A stretch of 56,304 bases of DNA from JAYSRU01 sp043720875 (GTDB lineage Bacteria; Bacteroidota; Bacteroidia; Flavobacteriales_D; Crocinitomicaceae). The first letter of the stretch is position 1, and the number at the start of each line of letters is the position of its first letter. The translations under genes and the position numbers were made by a program. The notes beneath the pieces are model-generated. The model did no database searches. It was not told the origin of the DNA and saw only the letters and a program-made list of their open reading frames with translations. Shown here piece after piece: positions 34,204 through 43,482 of this stretch. The DNA is taken from positions 1 to 56,304 of the forward strand of contig JAYSRU010000257.1 of assembly GCA_043720875.1 (NCBI GenBank). The letters run 5' to 3'.

Positions 34204-35745
34204 ATGAACAAGAACGAAGAACTCATTGCAAAAAGAGCAGCCTCACTTTCTGGAGGAGGTCAAGCTAGAATTGATAAACAACATCAAGGTGGAAAACTAA
34301 CCGCACGAGAACGTGTGAATCTTTTGATGGACGAAGATTCATTTCAAGAAATCGGTATGTTCGTTGAGCACCGCAGTTCACAATTCGGACTAGATAAACA
34401 AAAATTTCCTGGAGATGGTGTTGTTACCGGTTACGGAACCATTCACGGTCGTTTGATCTATGTATTTTCGCAAGACTTTACGGTTCTAGGAGGTTCACTT
34501 TCTGAGTCGCACGCACAAAAAATCTGTAAAGTAATGGATCTTGCCTTGAAAAACGGTGCTCCAATCATTGGTCTCAATGATTCTGGTGGCGCAAGAATTC
34601 AAGAAGGAGTAGTTTCATTAGCAGGTTACGCAGATATTTTTTACCGCAATACACGCTCTTCTGGTGTAATTCCTCAATTAAGTGTGATCATGGGACCTTG
34701 CGCTGGGGGTGCAGTTTATTCTCCGGCATTGACAGACTTCGTTTTCATGGTAGAAGACACCAGTTATATGTTTGTCACCGGTCCGAATGTGGTAAAAACA
34801 GTAACACACGAAGAAATAACTTCTGAAGAACTAGGTGGTGCAAAGACACATGCCGAAAAATCAGGTGTCAATCATTTCACCGCTTCAAATGACGTAACGA
34901 TGTTGCGCATGGTTCGTGATTTCGTGAGTTATATTCCCCAAAACTGCGACGAAAAAGCACCAACAGATAGTTTGGTAGAATTTGACAAAGCAAAACTACA
35001 GAACATTACAACGGTATTACCTGAAAATTCTACATTACCCTACGATATACGCGAAGTAATTGAAAGCACGATTGATGACAATACATGGAGAGAAGTGCAA
35101 TCAGAATTTGCAAAAAATATTGTAGTTGGATTTGCACGCTTAGACGGTAAAACGATCGGTATTATTGCCAATCAGCCAGCATCTATGGCAGGCGTACTAG
35201 ATATAGATTCTTCCAGAAAAGGAGCACGATTTGTTCGTTTTTGCGATTGTTTTAATATTCCACTTGTAGTTTTTGAAGACGTGCCTGGTTTTTTACCTGG
35301 ATCTGATCAAGAATGGAGAGGGATTATTAATCACGGTGCAAAATTATTATACGCGTTTTCTGAAGCTACAGTTCCGAGAGTTACCGTAATCACCCGTAAA
35401 GCCTATGGTGGTGCGTACGACGTTATGAACTCAAAAAATATTGGAGCAGATCTTAATTTTGCCTGGCCAACCGCAGAAATTGCAGTTATGGGTGCAAAAG
35501 GTGCGGCAGAAATTATATTCAAAAGAGAAATTTCTGACGCTACAGATAAAGAAGGAAAATGGAAAGAAAAAGAAGCAGAATATGCTGAAGCATTTGCCAA
35601 TCCTTACAAAGCTGCAGAACATGGTTTCATCGACGCTGTTATTCTACCTGAGGAAACACGTGCGGTATTGATCAAAGCATTAAAATCGCTCGAAAACAAA
35701 GCTGAAACTTTACCACGCAAGAAACACGGGAATATTCCGTTATAA
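34204..35745 (+). CDS. Acyl-CoA carboxylase carboxyltransferase (beta) subunit
   Basis: A 513-residue enzyme of the propionyl-/methylmalonyl-CoA carboxyltransferase family. It begins with the usual LTARERVNLLMDEDSFQEIG and has the two crotonase-like halves: oxyanion-forming glycine pairs in NDSGGARIQEGV and GPCAGGAVYSPALTDF, then DVPGFLPGSDQEWRGIINHG and KAYGGAYDVM in the second half. It transfers CO2 from carboxybiotin to an acyl-CoA such as propionyl-CoA. No biotin carboxylase or biotin carrier gene lies beside it, so its partners are encoded elsewhere. The exact substrate cannot be told from sequence. The flippase gene follows 41 bases downstream. Confidence 0.93.
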   Translation: MNKNEELIAKRAASLSGGGQARIDKQHQGGKLTARERVNLLMDEDSFQEIGMFVEHRSSQFGLDKQKFPGDGVVTGYGTIHGRLIYVFSQDFTVLGGSLSESHAQKICKVMDLALKNGAPIIGLNDSGGARIQEGVVSLAGYADIFYRNTRSSGVIPQLSVIMGPCAGGAVYSPALTDFVFMVEDTSYMFVTGPNVVKTVTHEEITSEELGGAKTHAEKSGVNHFTASNDVTMLRMVRDFVSYIPQNCDEKAPTDSLVEFDKAKLQNITTVLPENSTLPYDIREVIESTIDDNTWREVQSEFAKNIVVGFARLDGKTIGIIANQPASMAGVLDIDSSRKGARFVRFCDCFNIPLVVFEDVPGFLPGSDQEWRGIINHGAKLLYAFSEATVPRVTVITRKAYGGAYDVMNSKNIGADLNFAWPTAEIAVMGAKGAAEIIFKREISDATDKEGKWKEKEAEYAEAFANPYKAAEHGFIDAVILPEETRAVLIKALKSLENKAETLPRKKHGNIPL

Positions 35746-35786
35746 TTAACGGATAACAAAAAATTACCGAAACTCAGTCTTTTGAA

Positions 35787-37280
35787 ATGGGAATAGTCCA
35801 ACGAAGTGCTTTAAGAATTGCGGTTGTGATGTATGCTGGCTTAGTGCTAGGCTACATCAATAAAGGCGTTCTGTTCGGTAAACTTCTAACCCCAGATCAA
35901 CTTGGATTAGTAAACTTAAGCGCACAACTGGGCGTAATGTTAGGTTATCTTTCAACTTTTGGTGTCACCTCTGTTTACGGAAGATTTGGTGCACATTTCA
36001 AAGACAAAGACAATAAAGATTACGGCATTCTAACCCTTTCCATGTTGGTTAACCTTTGTGGAATTATCTTTTTTAGCGCTTTACTTTTTTTCGCAAAGGA
36101 TTGGGTGGTGGCAAACTACCAAGAAAAATCAACCCTTTTTGTCACTTATTTCTATTGGATTTTACCCATTGGCATTAGCTTTTCATTGTATTTGGTGTTT
36201 GATGCGTATTTAAAAAATATCTTCAAAAATGTTGTTTCATTAGTTGCCTTTGAACTCTGCCTCAGAATTTTTACGATCCTTTTAATACTCGCATTCAGTT
36301 TTCATTACATAAGTTTTCAGTCGTTTGTGATACTCCATGCATTGGGCTACTTTATTCCTGTATTCGTAATTCTGGTTTACCTCATTTACCTGAAACGTTT
36401 AAGTTTCATCTTTGCAAAAATTGCCATCCCTAAACGTTTTCGCAAAATTTTATACCGCTATACACTCATCACTTACCTCACCGTAATTGGGTCTATGGGC
36501 GCAAGCACGCTAGATGCTATTATGATTGCAAAGGAGCTTGGACTTGCCGAAACAGGAATTTATACCACCGTGGTGTTTTTAGTTGGCGCCTTACTTTTGC
36601 CTTACAAATCTATCAGTCGCGTAGCAATGCCATTAATAACGCAGCACTGGAAACACAGAAGAATGAAAGATTTGCAAGAGCTTTATGTAAAAACAAGTTC
36701 TGTCAATTTGGTGCTCTTTCTTTATTTGTTTCTGGGTGTTTGGATCTGCAAAGATGAGCTATTTTCGGTTTTGCCTGCCAATTTTAAAGCAGGATATGGC
36801 GCGTTGTTCTTCTTTCTGATTACACGCGCAATCGATTGTTACACGGGCTTAAATGGATACATTTTCGTAACCTCCAAAAAATATTATTTAGACGTTTACC
36901 TCATCATTGCCATGTTAGTATTGGTTTTCTTTATGAACGTGTGGCTTATTCCCATATACGGCATGACGGGCGCTGCAATATCAACCGCTTCGGCATTATT
37001 TCTTGCCAACGGTACACGAACTTTGCTACTCTACCGTTACTATAAATTGCATCCTTTCAAATTGAAACAATTGCACATTACACTTTTGTTCCTGTGTGTG
37101 TTAGGTATATTTGAAATATTCCCAATTCAATTTCATTCGATGTTTTTGGGAATCATAGCCAAAGGAATAGTGATCTCGCTCCTCTTTTTACTTCCAATAT
37201 ATGTTTTCAAATGGGAAACAGAATTCAATGACTACGCGGCCAAATTGATGCGTACGGTGAAACGGAAAATGGGAAGGTAG
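35787..37280 (+). CDS. Polysaccharide flippase-like membrane protein
   Basis: A 497-residue protein with about 12-14 hydrophobic helices spread over its length (for example FSALLFFAKDWVV, WILPIGISFSLYLVF, ALGYFIPVFVILVYLIYL, IIAMLVLVFFMNVWLIPIYG). The opening IAVVMYAGLVLGYINKGVLF and the segment GLAETGIYTTVVFLVGALLL fit the Wzx/MOP flippase superfamily, which moves lipid-linked sugars across the inner membrane. No glycosyltransferase genes are adjacent, so the cargo is unknown. It may be transcribed with the carboxyltransferase. It converges on mnmE with a single base between stop codons. Confidence 0.85.
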   Translation: MGIVQRSALRIAVVMYAGLVLGYINKGVLFGKLLTPDQLGLVNLSAQLGVMLGYLSTFGVTSVYGRFGAHFKDKDNKDYGILTLSMLVNLCGIIFFSALLFFAKDWVVANYQEKSTLFVTYFYWILPIGISFSLYLVFDAYLKNIFKNVVSLVAFELCLRIFTILLILAFSFHYISFQSFVILHALGYFIPVFVILVYLIYLKRLSFIFAKIAIPKRFRKILYRYTLITYLTVIGSMGASTLDAIMIAKELGLAETGIYTTVVFLVGALLLPYKSISRVAMPLITQHWKHRRMKDLQELYVKTSSVNLVLFLYLFLGVWICKDELFSVLPANFKAGYGALFFFLITRAIDCYTGLNGYIFVTSKKYYLDVYLIIAMLVLVFFMNVWLIPIYGMTGAAISTASALFLANGTRTLLLYRYYKLHPFKLKQLHITLLFLCVLGIFEIFPIQFHSMFLGIIAKGIVISLLFLLPIYVFKWETEFNDYAAKLMRTVKRKMGR

Positions 37281-37281
37281 G

Positions 37282-38673
37282 TTACTTTCCAATACAAAAC
37301 TTACCGAAGATAGTTCCCAAAATTTGTTCCGTATCTATTTGACCAGTGATCGAACCAATGTGCGCCATGGCATTACGAATATCTAGCGCAATTAAATCAG
37401 CAGCTAACCCATTTCCTAATCCTCCTAGCACCGTGTCCAACGCCAATTTTGCATGACGCAAGGCTTCTACGTGTCGGATGTTGGTTAGAATTGTGCCTTC
37501 GTTTTGCAAACAATTTTCTTCGTTTACGAGGTCGTACAATGCTTGTTTTAACGCGTCGATATGTTCTTCATTCTTTGCGGAAATACAACGCAAATCAATC
37601 CCGTGATCTGGAGACCAATCAATCCCGGTTTCATTCAAGTCAATTTTATTCGCCAACAAAACAACGCTTGCCTCAGGATAGATCTTTTTATAGCCTATCG
37701 CGACTTCTTTTGCTTCAAATGGACCTTCTTCAGCGTCACTTGGTAGTGTTGCGCCAGAACAGAGGTAAAGTATAATTTGTGCTTGCTCCATTTTCGCAAT
37801 GGCGCGCTCCACTCCAATTTTTTCAATCTCATCGTTTGTTTCACGCAAACCAGCTGTATCCATGAAACGAAACAATAAGCCATTAATTTGCAACGTGTCT
37901 TCAATCACATCTCTTGTTGTTCCCGCAATGGCTGACACAATTGCTTTCTCTTCGTTCAACAACGCATTCAGCAAGGTTGATTTTCCAGCATTCGGTTTAC
38001 CCACAATTGCAACAGGAATTCCGGTTCTAACAACGTTACCCAACTTGAACGAGCTTATGAGCTTATTGATTTTTGAGAGTATCGCAATAACAAGATCCCG
38101 CAACTCTTTTCGATCTGCAAATTCAACATCTTCTTCTCCAAAATCCAATTCCAATTCAATCAGCGCCACAAAATTCAACAATTGCATTCTCAAATCTCGC
38201 AATTCATTCGAAAAGCCACCTTTCATTTGATGCAAAGCCATGCGATGCGCTGCCGCAGATTCTGAATAAATCAAATCAGAAATTGCTTCAGCTTGAGATA
38301 AATCCAATTTTTGATTGAGAAAAGCACGTTGAGAAAACTCACCTGCCTTGGCTAAACGAGCACCTTTAAGAATCAATAATTCAACTAATTCTTGCTGAAT
38401 ATATACAGAACCGTGACACGCAATTTCGACGGTAGATTCTCCCGTAAAACTTTTCGATCCCAAAAACAAAGTAAGTACAACCTCATCCAACGTATCTCCA
38501 TTTTCCTTCTTGATTTCACCAAAGATCGCGCTATGCGAAATCTTGTCCGTTAGATTTTTGGAAAAAACAGACTGAACAATTTCAACACTTTTTGAACCGG
38601 ATAAACGGATCAAAGCGATGGCTCCCATTCCCGGAGCTGAAGAAATTGCTACAATAGTGTCTGGTGTATACAT
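37282..38673 (-). CDS. mnmE: tRNA modification GTPase MnmE
   Basis: A 463-residue GTPase that, with MnmG, modifies the wobble uridine of several tRNAs. The N-terminal folate-binding domain begins MYTPDTIVAISSAPGMGAIA. The G domain has GKPNAGKSTLLNALL, AGTTRDVIED, DTAGLRE and NKIDL, and the protein ends in the diagnostic FCIGK, whose cysteine is essential for catalysis in the family. Length and motifs are complete. The ATG at 38671-38673 lies 4 nt from a consensus -7 box, so its mRNA may be leaderless. Confidence 0.98.
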   Translation of the reverse strand: MYTPDTIVAISSAPGMGAIALIRLSGSKSVEIVQSVFSKNLTDKISHSAIFGEIKKENGDTLDEVVLTLFLGSKSFTGESTVEIACHGSVYIQQELVELLILKGARLAKAGEFSQRAFLNQKLDLSQAEAISDLIYSESAAAHRMALHQMKGGFSNELRDLRMQLLNFVALIELELDFGEEDVEFADRKELRDLVIAILSKINKLISSFKLGNVVRTGIPVAIVGKPNAGKSTLLNALLNEEKAIVSAIAGTTRDVIEDTLQINGLLFRFMDTAGLRETNDEIEKIGVERAIAKMEQAQIILYLCSGATLPSDAEEGPFEAKEVAIGYKKIYPEASVVLLANKIDLNETGIDWSPDHGIDLRCISAKNEEHIDALKQALYDLVNEENCLQNEGTILTNIRHVEALRHAKLALDTVLGGLGNGLAADLIALDIRNAMAHIGSITGQIDTEQILGTIFGKFCIGK

Positions 38674-38677
38674 GCAT

Positions 38678-38685
38678 CAAAAGTA
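38678..38685 (-). promoter_or_regulatory. -7 box 4 nt before mnmE
   Basis: On the minus strand this reads TACTTTTG followed by ATGC and then the mnmE ATG. A CAAA (TTTG on the minus strand) at 38708-38711 could be the -33 element with a 22-nt spacer. Confidence 0.55.
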
Positions 38686-38713
38686 GCTATTATTAGCTGA
38701 AATACCTCAAATA

Positions 38714-39763
38714 CTATTTTGCAATTATCGCGATGTGGCGCATCAAGCATTCTTTTTCGACGCCAATTAAGAATTTTCTAAACTGTTCGCCGTCTGTTTT
38801 TGTTTGAACCTTTTCCAAACTTTCGTAATACTTCATTCTTGATTCATAATCACCTTTGATGTTTGCAATTACGTAACCATGTTGAAGTAAAATGAGGTTC
38901 ATTATTAACCGTGCAGTGCGCCCATTTCCATCAATAAATGGATGAATAGTCACCAATTTTTCATGCATATCCGCAGCTAAAACCAAGGGATGCAACGTAC
39001 GTCGATTTAATTCATACCATTCGAAATACTGCTTCATTTCTTGTTGAACTTCTAATGCAGCTGGTGGAACATGCGCCGCACCCTTAATCATTACTTGTAC
39101 GGTGCGATAAACTCCAGCATCTTTGGGAGAAATGCCACGCAAAATTAAATTATGAATTGCCAGTAATTCTCGTTCATTCAATACAAAATTTTTGGTAGCC
39201 AAATCTTTCACATACGCAATTGCCTCTTTATGATTGATGGCTTCTAAATGCTCACGCATAGATTTCCCAGAAACAGTTAACCCTTCATTTACCACCAAAT
39301 CAGTTTCCCGCAAGGTTAATGTATTTCCTTCAATTCTATTGCTTTCGAAGGTATACTCTAACTCTAAAGCTTGGGCAATCCGATAACTATCCAAATGTCT
39401 GAATTCCTGTAGTTTTTCATACAACAGTTGAATTTCTTCTAATAACATAAGCATATCGGTGTCGATAGATGCTGCATTTGTTTTGGTGTAACGCGAAAGT
39501 TCCTCTTGCACTAAAACGAGTGTCTCTTCTGCGAAATCATACATTTTGATTTCTTTAAAAAGTTTTTCTTTTAACCAAAGTTTTAAAACCTCTTGAACGT
39601 TCAAATCCAGCACTTGTGCAATTTTTCGAATTTGCGCTTCCGTTGGAATTCTACTTCCAGACTCAAACTTGCTAATTAAGGCTTGATCCACCGCAATTGC
39701 TTGTGCTAATTCTCTGGTTTTTATTCCTTTTTCGATACGTGCTTGGCGAATTAAACTTTTCAT
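38714..39763 (-). CDS. XRE-Fic fusion, putative AMP transferase
   Basis: A 349-residue protein joining an N-terminal helix-turn-helix (RQARIEKGIKTRELAQAIAV, DQALISKFESGSRIP; about 5-60) to a C-terminal Fic domain. The Fic active site HPFIDGNGRTAR is complete, including the catalytic His. An inhibitory-helix motif, SNRIEGN, which fits [S/T]xxxE[G/N], lies upstream, so activity is probably self-restrained. Fic enzymes transfer AMP or related groups to hydroxyl side chains of target proteins. The fused DNA-binding domain suggests that the protein also regulates its own promoter. It starts at ATG 39763. No separate antitoxin gene adjoins it. The target is unknown. Confidence 0.93.
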   Translation of the reverse strand: MKSLIRQARIEKGIKTRELAQAIAVDQALISKFESGSRIPTEAQIRKIAQVLDLNVQEVLKLWLKEKLFKEIKMYDFAEETLVLVQEELSRYTKTNAASIDTDMLMLLEEIQLLYEKLQEFRHLDSYRIAQALELEYTFESNRIEGNTLTLRETDLVVNEGLTVSGKSMREHLEAINHKEAIAYVKDLATKNFVLNERELLAIHNLILRGISPKDAGVYRTVQVMIKGAAHVPPAALEVQQEMKQYFEWYELNRRTLHPLVLAADMHEKLVTIHPFIDGNGRTARLIMNLILLQHGYVIANIKGDYESRMKYYESLEKVQTKTDGEQFRKFLIGVEKECLMRHIAIIAK

Positions 39764-39798
39764 TTGTCAAAATATTTCATGACAAAATTAGTCATAAT
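39763..39798 (-). promoter_or_regulatory. Promoter and dyad operators of the XRE-Fic gene
   Basis: The minus strand has TAATTTTG (39783-39790), a consensus -7 box 20 bases before the start. Two overlapping dyads cover it: TTTGTCA (39763-39769) with TGACAAA (39780-39786), and ATGAC (39779-39783) with GTCAT (39791-39795). Four copies of GTCA/TGAC in 33 bases at a promoter are a good candidate for autorepression by the encoded helix-turn-helix protein. Confidence 0.5.
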
Positions 39799-39826
39799 AT
39801 TTCGATATATAAAATCTAAGCACAAA

Positions 39827-39858
39827 AAAACCCGCAATGCATTCACATTACGGGTTTT
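39827..39858 (-). terminator. Terminator of the sdhCAB operon
   Basis: AAAACCCGCAATG (39827-39839) pairs with CATTACGGGTTTT (39846-39858) with one mismatch. On the minus strand the stem is followed by a T-run, directly after sdhB. It can also act on the opposite strand. Confidence 0.8.
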
Positions 39859-39875
39859 GCAATTAATATTATTTA

Positions 39876-40628
39876 TTATTCTTCTGAAGTAACAGCAGCA
39901 AACATAAACTCACGGTTCATACGTGCAATGTTATCTAATGAGATTTCTTTCGGACATTCAATTGCACAAGCTCCAGTATTAGTACAGTTACCAAAACCTT
40001 CTTCGTCCATTTGTTTTACCATGTTTAACACACGTTCTTTAGCTTCAACCTTGCCTTGTGGCAATAATGCTAATTGAGATACTTTTGCAGACACGTAAAG
40101 CATGGCAGAAGCATTTACACACGTTGCAACACAAGCGCCACAACCAATGCAGGTCGCGGCATCAAATGCCTTATCTGCATCATTCTTCGGAATTGGCGTC
40201 GCATTAGCATCGATCGTATTTCCAGAAGTATTGATAGAAATGAATCCACCAGCCGCTTGAACGCGATCAAAAGCCGAACGATCTACTACCAAATCTTTAA
40301 TAACTGGGAAAGCTTTTGCACGGAACGGTTCAATATAAATAGTATCCCCGTCCTTAAACTTACGCATGTGTAATTGACAAGTAGTTACAGCTCTATCCGG
40401 CCCGTGAGCCTCACCATTAATAAAGAGCGAGCACATACCACAAATACCTTCACGACAATCGTGATCAAAAGCTACAGGCGAATCACCTGACTCGATCAAC
40501 CCTTCGTTAAGCACATCCAACATATCAAGAAATGACATATCGCCGTCAATTCCGTCTAACGGATAATCAACCATTTTACCTTTATCACTTGCATCCTTCT
40601 GACGCCAAATTTTTAATTTTAATTTCAT
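39876..40628 (-). CDS. sdhB: Succinate dehydrogenase iron-sulfur subunit
   Basis: A 250-residue electron-transfer subunit linking the flavoprotein to the quinone site. Cysteine clusters for the three Fe-S centres are visible: CREGICGMCSLFI for the 2Fe-2S plant-type domain, CIGCGACVATC for 4Fe-4S and CTNTGACAIECP for 3Fe-4S. It resembles the B subunit of B-type complex II as found in epsilonproteobacteria and Bacteroidota. Third gene of sdhCAB, 39 bases after sdhA, with a strong terminator following. Confidence 0.96.
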   Translation of the reverse strand: MKLKLKIWRQKDASDKGKMVDYPLDGIDGDMSFLDMLDVLNEGLIESGDSPVAFDHDCREGICGMCSLFINGEAHGPDRAVTTCQLHMRKFKDGDTIYIEPFRAKAFPVIKDLVVDRSAFDRVQAAGGFISINTSGNTIDANATPIPKNDADKAFDAATCIGCGACVATCVNASAMLYVSAKVSQLALLPQGKVEAKERVLNMVKQMDEEGFGNCTNTGACAIECPKEISLDNIARMNREFMFAAVTSEE

Positions 40629-40667
40629 TTTACAAAATCTTTATATGAATAAATTGAATGAGCTATT

Positions 40668-42671
40668 TTATTTATAGGAACGTTGAACAAGTTCGATGTT
40701 CTCAAACACTAAAACGTCTTTATGTAAAACTGCGGCAGACGGCTCTCCCTTATATTCCCAAGCTGAAACGAACGCAAAATTATCATCATCACGTTTAGCT
40801 TCGCCATCTTCGGTTTGTGATTCTTCACGGAAATGACCCCCACAAGATTCATTTCTCTCTAAAGCATCTTTAGCCATTAACTCTCCTAATTCTAAGAAAT
40901 CAGCCACACGACCAGCTTTGTCCAATTCCGGGTTATACTCTGAAATTGATCCAGGAATACGCACGTTAGCATAGAATTCTGCACGCAACTTTTGAATTTC
41001 TTCAATCGCCCATTTCAACCCTTCAACATCACGACTCATTCCAACTTTATCCCACATGATTTTACCCAAACGACGGTGGAAATGATCTACAGTTTTCGTT
41101 CCTTTCACATTCATCAATGCTTCTGTTCTTGCTTGAACTTCTGCTTCTGCTTGTACAAATTCTGGCAAATCTGTCGAGATTTTTCCAGTACGAATATCAT
41201 CCGCTAAATAATCTCCAATGGTGTACGGCAATACAAAATATCCATCAGCCAAACCTTGCATTAAAGCGGATGCACCCAATCTATTTGCCCCGTGATCAGA
41301 GAAATTTGCTTCTCCAGTTGCAAAACAACCTTTAATCGTAGTTTGCAAATTGTAATCTACCCAAATTCCACCCATTGTATAATGCACCGCAGGATAAATT
41401 TTCATTGGCAACTTATAAGGATTTTCATCCGTAATTTTTTCATACATCTGGAACAAATTACCGTATTTGGCAGCGACAATAGCTTGACCCAATTGCATTA
41501 CTCTTTCATGCGTTGGATTGTGTTCACCAGAAATATTACATTTTTCAGTACCATAGCGCTGCATTGCTGCCGCAAAATCCAAATAAACAGCTTCACCAGT
41601 AGCATTTACACCAAAACCAGCATCACATCTTTCCTTGGCAGCACGAGATGCAACATCACGTGGAACCAAATTACCAAAAGCCGGATAACGTCGCTCTAAA
41701 AAATAATCTCGCTTTTCTTCTGCAATATCAGTAGCCACCATTTTCCCATCTCGAATTGCTTTCGCATCTTCTAAGTTTGCAGGAACCCAAATACGACCAT
41801 CATTTCGCAATGATTCGGACATTAACGTCAATTTAGACTGATGATCTCCAGAAACAGGGATACATGTAGGGTGAATTTGTGTATAACACGGATTTGCAAA
41901 GAATGCTCCTTTTTTGTGAATTTTCCAAGCAGCGGTTACGTTACTTCCCATTGCATTCGTAGAAAGGAAGAATACATTACCGTAACCCCCAGTAGCAATA
42001 ACAACGGCATGCGCTGAATGTCTTTCCAAAGCACCGGTAACCAAATTTTTTGCAATAATCCCACGGGCCTTGCCATCAATGAGTACAACATCGACCATTT
42101 CGTGGCGTGTCAACATTTTGATTTTTCCTTTACCTATTTGGCGACTCATTGCTGAGTAAGCACCGAGCAATAACTGTTGACCCGTTTGACCTTTTGCGTA
42201 AAACGTTCGTGAAACTTGAACACCACCAAACGAACGGTTGTCTAACAATCCACCATATTCACGTGCAAAAGGAACACCTTGCGCTACACACTGGTCAATA
42301 ATACTTGCCGAAACTTCAGCCAACCGATAAACATTCGCCTCACGTGAACGGTAATCACCTCCTTTAATTGTATCATAAAACAAGCGGAAAACTGAATCTC
42401 CGTCGCCTTGATAATTTTTTGCTGCGTTGATGCCTCCTTGTGCGGCAATTGAATGGGCACGACGTGGAGAATCTTGAAAACAAAATGCTTTAACATTGTA
42501 CCCTTGCTCTGCTAAGGTAGCCGCAGCTGCACCACCTGCTAAACCTGTTCCAACTACAATGATATCAATCGAACGTTTATTGGCTGGATTTACTAAACGA
42601 ATATGATCTTTATGCGATGCCCATTTTTTCTCTAACGGACCTGCGGGTATTTTTGAATCTAAAATTGCCAT
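40668..42671 (-). CDS. sdhA: Succinate dehydrogenase/fumarate reductase flavoprotein subunit
   Basis: A 667-residue catalytic subunit that oxidises succinate to fumarate, or the reverse. The FAD fold opens with VVGTGLAGGAAAATLAEQG, and the RRAHSIAAQGGINAAKNY segment contains the His that binds FAD covalently in the family. Substrate-site motifs include HPTCIP, HYTMGGIWVD and GEANFSDHGANRLG. Its greater length than the E. coli enzyme (588) is normal for the B-type. It lies 21 bases after sdhC. The direction of reaction in the cell depends on the quinone and cannot be read from this sequence. Confidence 0.96.
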   Translation of the reverse strand: MAILDSKIPAGPLEKKWASHKDHIRLVNPANKRSIDIIVVGTGLAGGAAAATLAEQGYNVKAFCFQDSPRRAHSIAAQGGINAAKNYQGDGDSVFRLFYDTIKGGDYRSREANVYRLAEVSASIIDQCVAQGVPFAREYGGLLDNRSFGGVQVSRTFYAKGQTGQQLLLGAYSAMSRQIGKGKIKMLTRHEMVDVVLIDGKARGIIAKNLVTGALERHSAHAVVIATGGYGNVFFLSTNAMGSNVTAAWKIHKKGAFFANPCYTQIHPTCIPVSGDHQSKLTLMSESLRNDGRIWVPANLEDAKAIRDGKMVATDIAEEKRDYFLERRYPAFGNLVPRDVASRAAKERCDAGFGVNATGEAVYLDFAAAMQRYGTEKCNISGEHNPTHERVMQLGQAIVAAKYGNLFQMYEKITDENPYKLPMKIYPAVHYTMGGIWVDYNLQTTIKGCFATGEANFSDHGANRLGASALMQGLADGYFVLPYTIGDYLADDIRTGKISTDLPEFVQAEAEVQARTEALMNVKGTKTVDHFHRRLGKIMWDKVGMSRDVEGLKWAIEEIQKLRAEFYANVRIPGSISEYNPELDKAGRVADFLELGELMAKDALERNESCGGHFREESQTEDGEAKRDDDNFAFVSAWEYKGEPSAAVLHKDVLVFENIELVQRSYK

Positions 42672-42692
42672 TTTAATCTCGAATTTGATTGA

Positions 42693-43385
42693 TTATGAAT
42701 TGAAATACATGATAATAGGAATAATCGCAAAGCCGGCAGGTAGACCGATTGCCACTACATAACTTGTTAATTTTGCAATTAATCTAAATTTTTTGTGGCG
42801 AATTCCTAATGTTTGGAAAGCAGACCCGTAACCGTGCCATAAATGAAAGGCCAAAACTACCATAGAAATAGTGTACACTATAACCCAAAACAATCCCATA
42901 GGATCTTGCTTCGAATAAGCGATCGCAACGAGAGTATATAAATCCTTATAAACTTCTCCTTCATAGAGAACCTCACGAACAAAACCGAACTTCATTTGAC
43001 CCCAAAATTGAGTCATGTGAGTTACAATAAAAATCAATAACAAAGTTCCAAGAAGAGCCATTGATCTAGATGACCAACCTGAATTAGCACCTCCATTCTC
43101 TTTCGCGTATCTAATAGGTCTTGCTTTTCGATTTTGTGCTGCAAGTAAAAATCCATCCAAGGCATGTAAAAGAATACTTGCATACAACAGGTAAGAAACA
43201 ATTTTAATTGGTAAAAAAGTAGTCATGAACTTCGCATATTCATTAAATGCTTGACCACCGTCATGTTTCAATAATTGAAAGTTTCCCAACAAATGTATTA
43301 ACAGAAAAGAAATAAGAAATAAGCCTGTTAAGGCCATCCAATACTTTTTTCCAATTGATGATTTTAATAAAACTGATTTAGCCAT
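42693..43385 (-). CDS. sdhC: Succinate dehydrogenase cytochrome b subunit
   Basis: A 230-residue membrane anchor with five hydrophobic helices (for example YWMALTGLFLISFLLIHLLG, YLLYASILLHALDGFLLA, LLGTLLLIFIVTHMTQFWG and FWVIVYTISMVVLAFHLWHG). Histidines in LIHLLG, LHALDG, VTHMTQ and LWHGYG fit the four ligands of the two b haems in single-subunit (type B) anchors, so no sdhD is needed. It passes electrons to menaquinone. First gene of the sdhCAB operon, with two overlapping -7 candidates upstream. Confidence 0.94.
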   Translation of the reverse strand: MAKSVLLKSSIGKKYWMALTGLFLISFLLIHLLGNFQLLKHDGGQAFNEYAKFMTTFLPIKIVSYLLYASILLHALDGFLLAAQNRKARPIRYAKENGGANSGWSSRSMALLGTLLLIFIVTHMTQFWGQMKFGFVREVLYEGEVYKDLYTLVAIAYSKQDPMGLFWVIVYTISMVVLAFHLWHGYGSAFQTLGIRHKKFRLIAKLTSYVVAIGLPAGFAIIPIIMYFNS

Positions 43386-43409
43386 TGTTTATATTTTTGA
43401 ATTTAGTGA

Positions 43410-43434
43410 CAAATTTAATCATAAAACAAAGCTA
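43410..43434 (-). promoter_or_regulatory. Tandem -7 boxes for sdhCAB
   Basis: The minus strand has TAGCTTTG (43427-43434) and TAAATTTG (43410-43417), both exact TAnnTTTG matches, 42 and 25 bases before sdhC. Which one is used cannot be told; no clear -33 was seen. Confidence 0.5.
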
Positions 43435-43482
43435 GAAGTTAAGACTTCTTATTTAGAAACATTCTTCATAGAGGTGAAGTCA

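Noticed and set aside
37799..38230. 143-codon plus-strand frame opposite mnmE
   Set aside because: mnmE is certain on the other strand; this is an antisense shadow rich in Ser and Asn.
41292..41699. 135-codon plus-strand frame opposite sdhA
   Set aside because: Antisense shadow of sdhA, with no plausible protein features.
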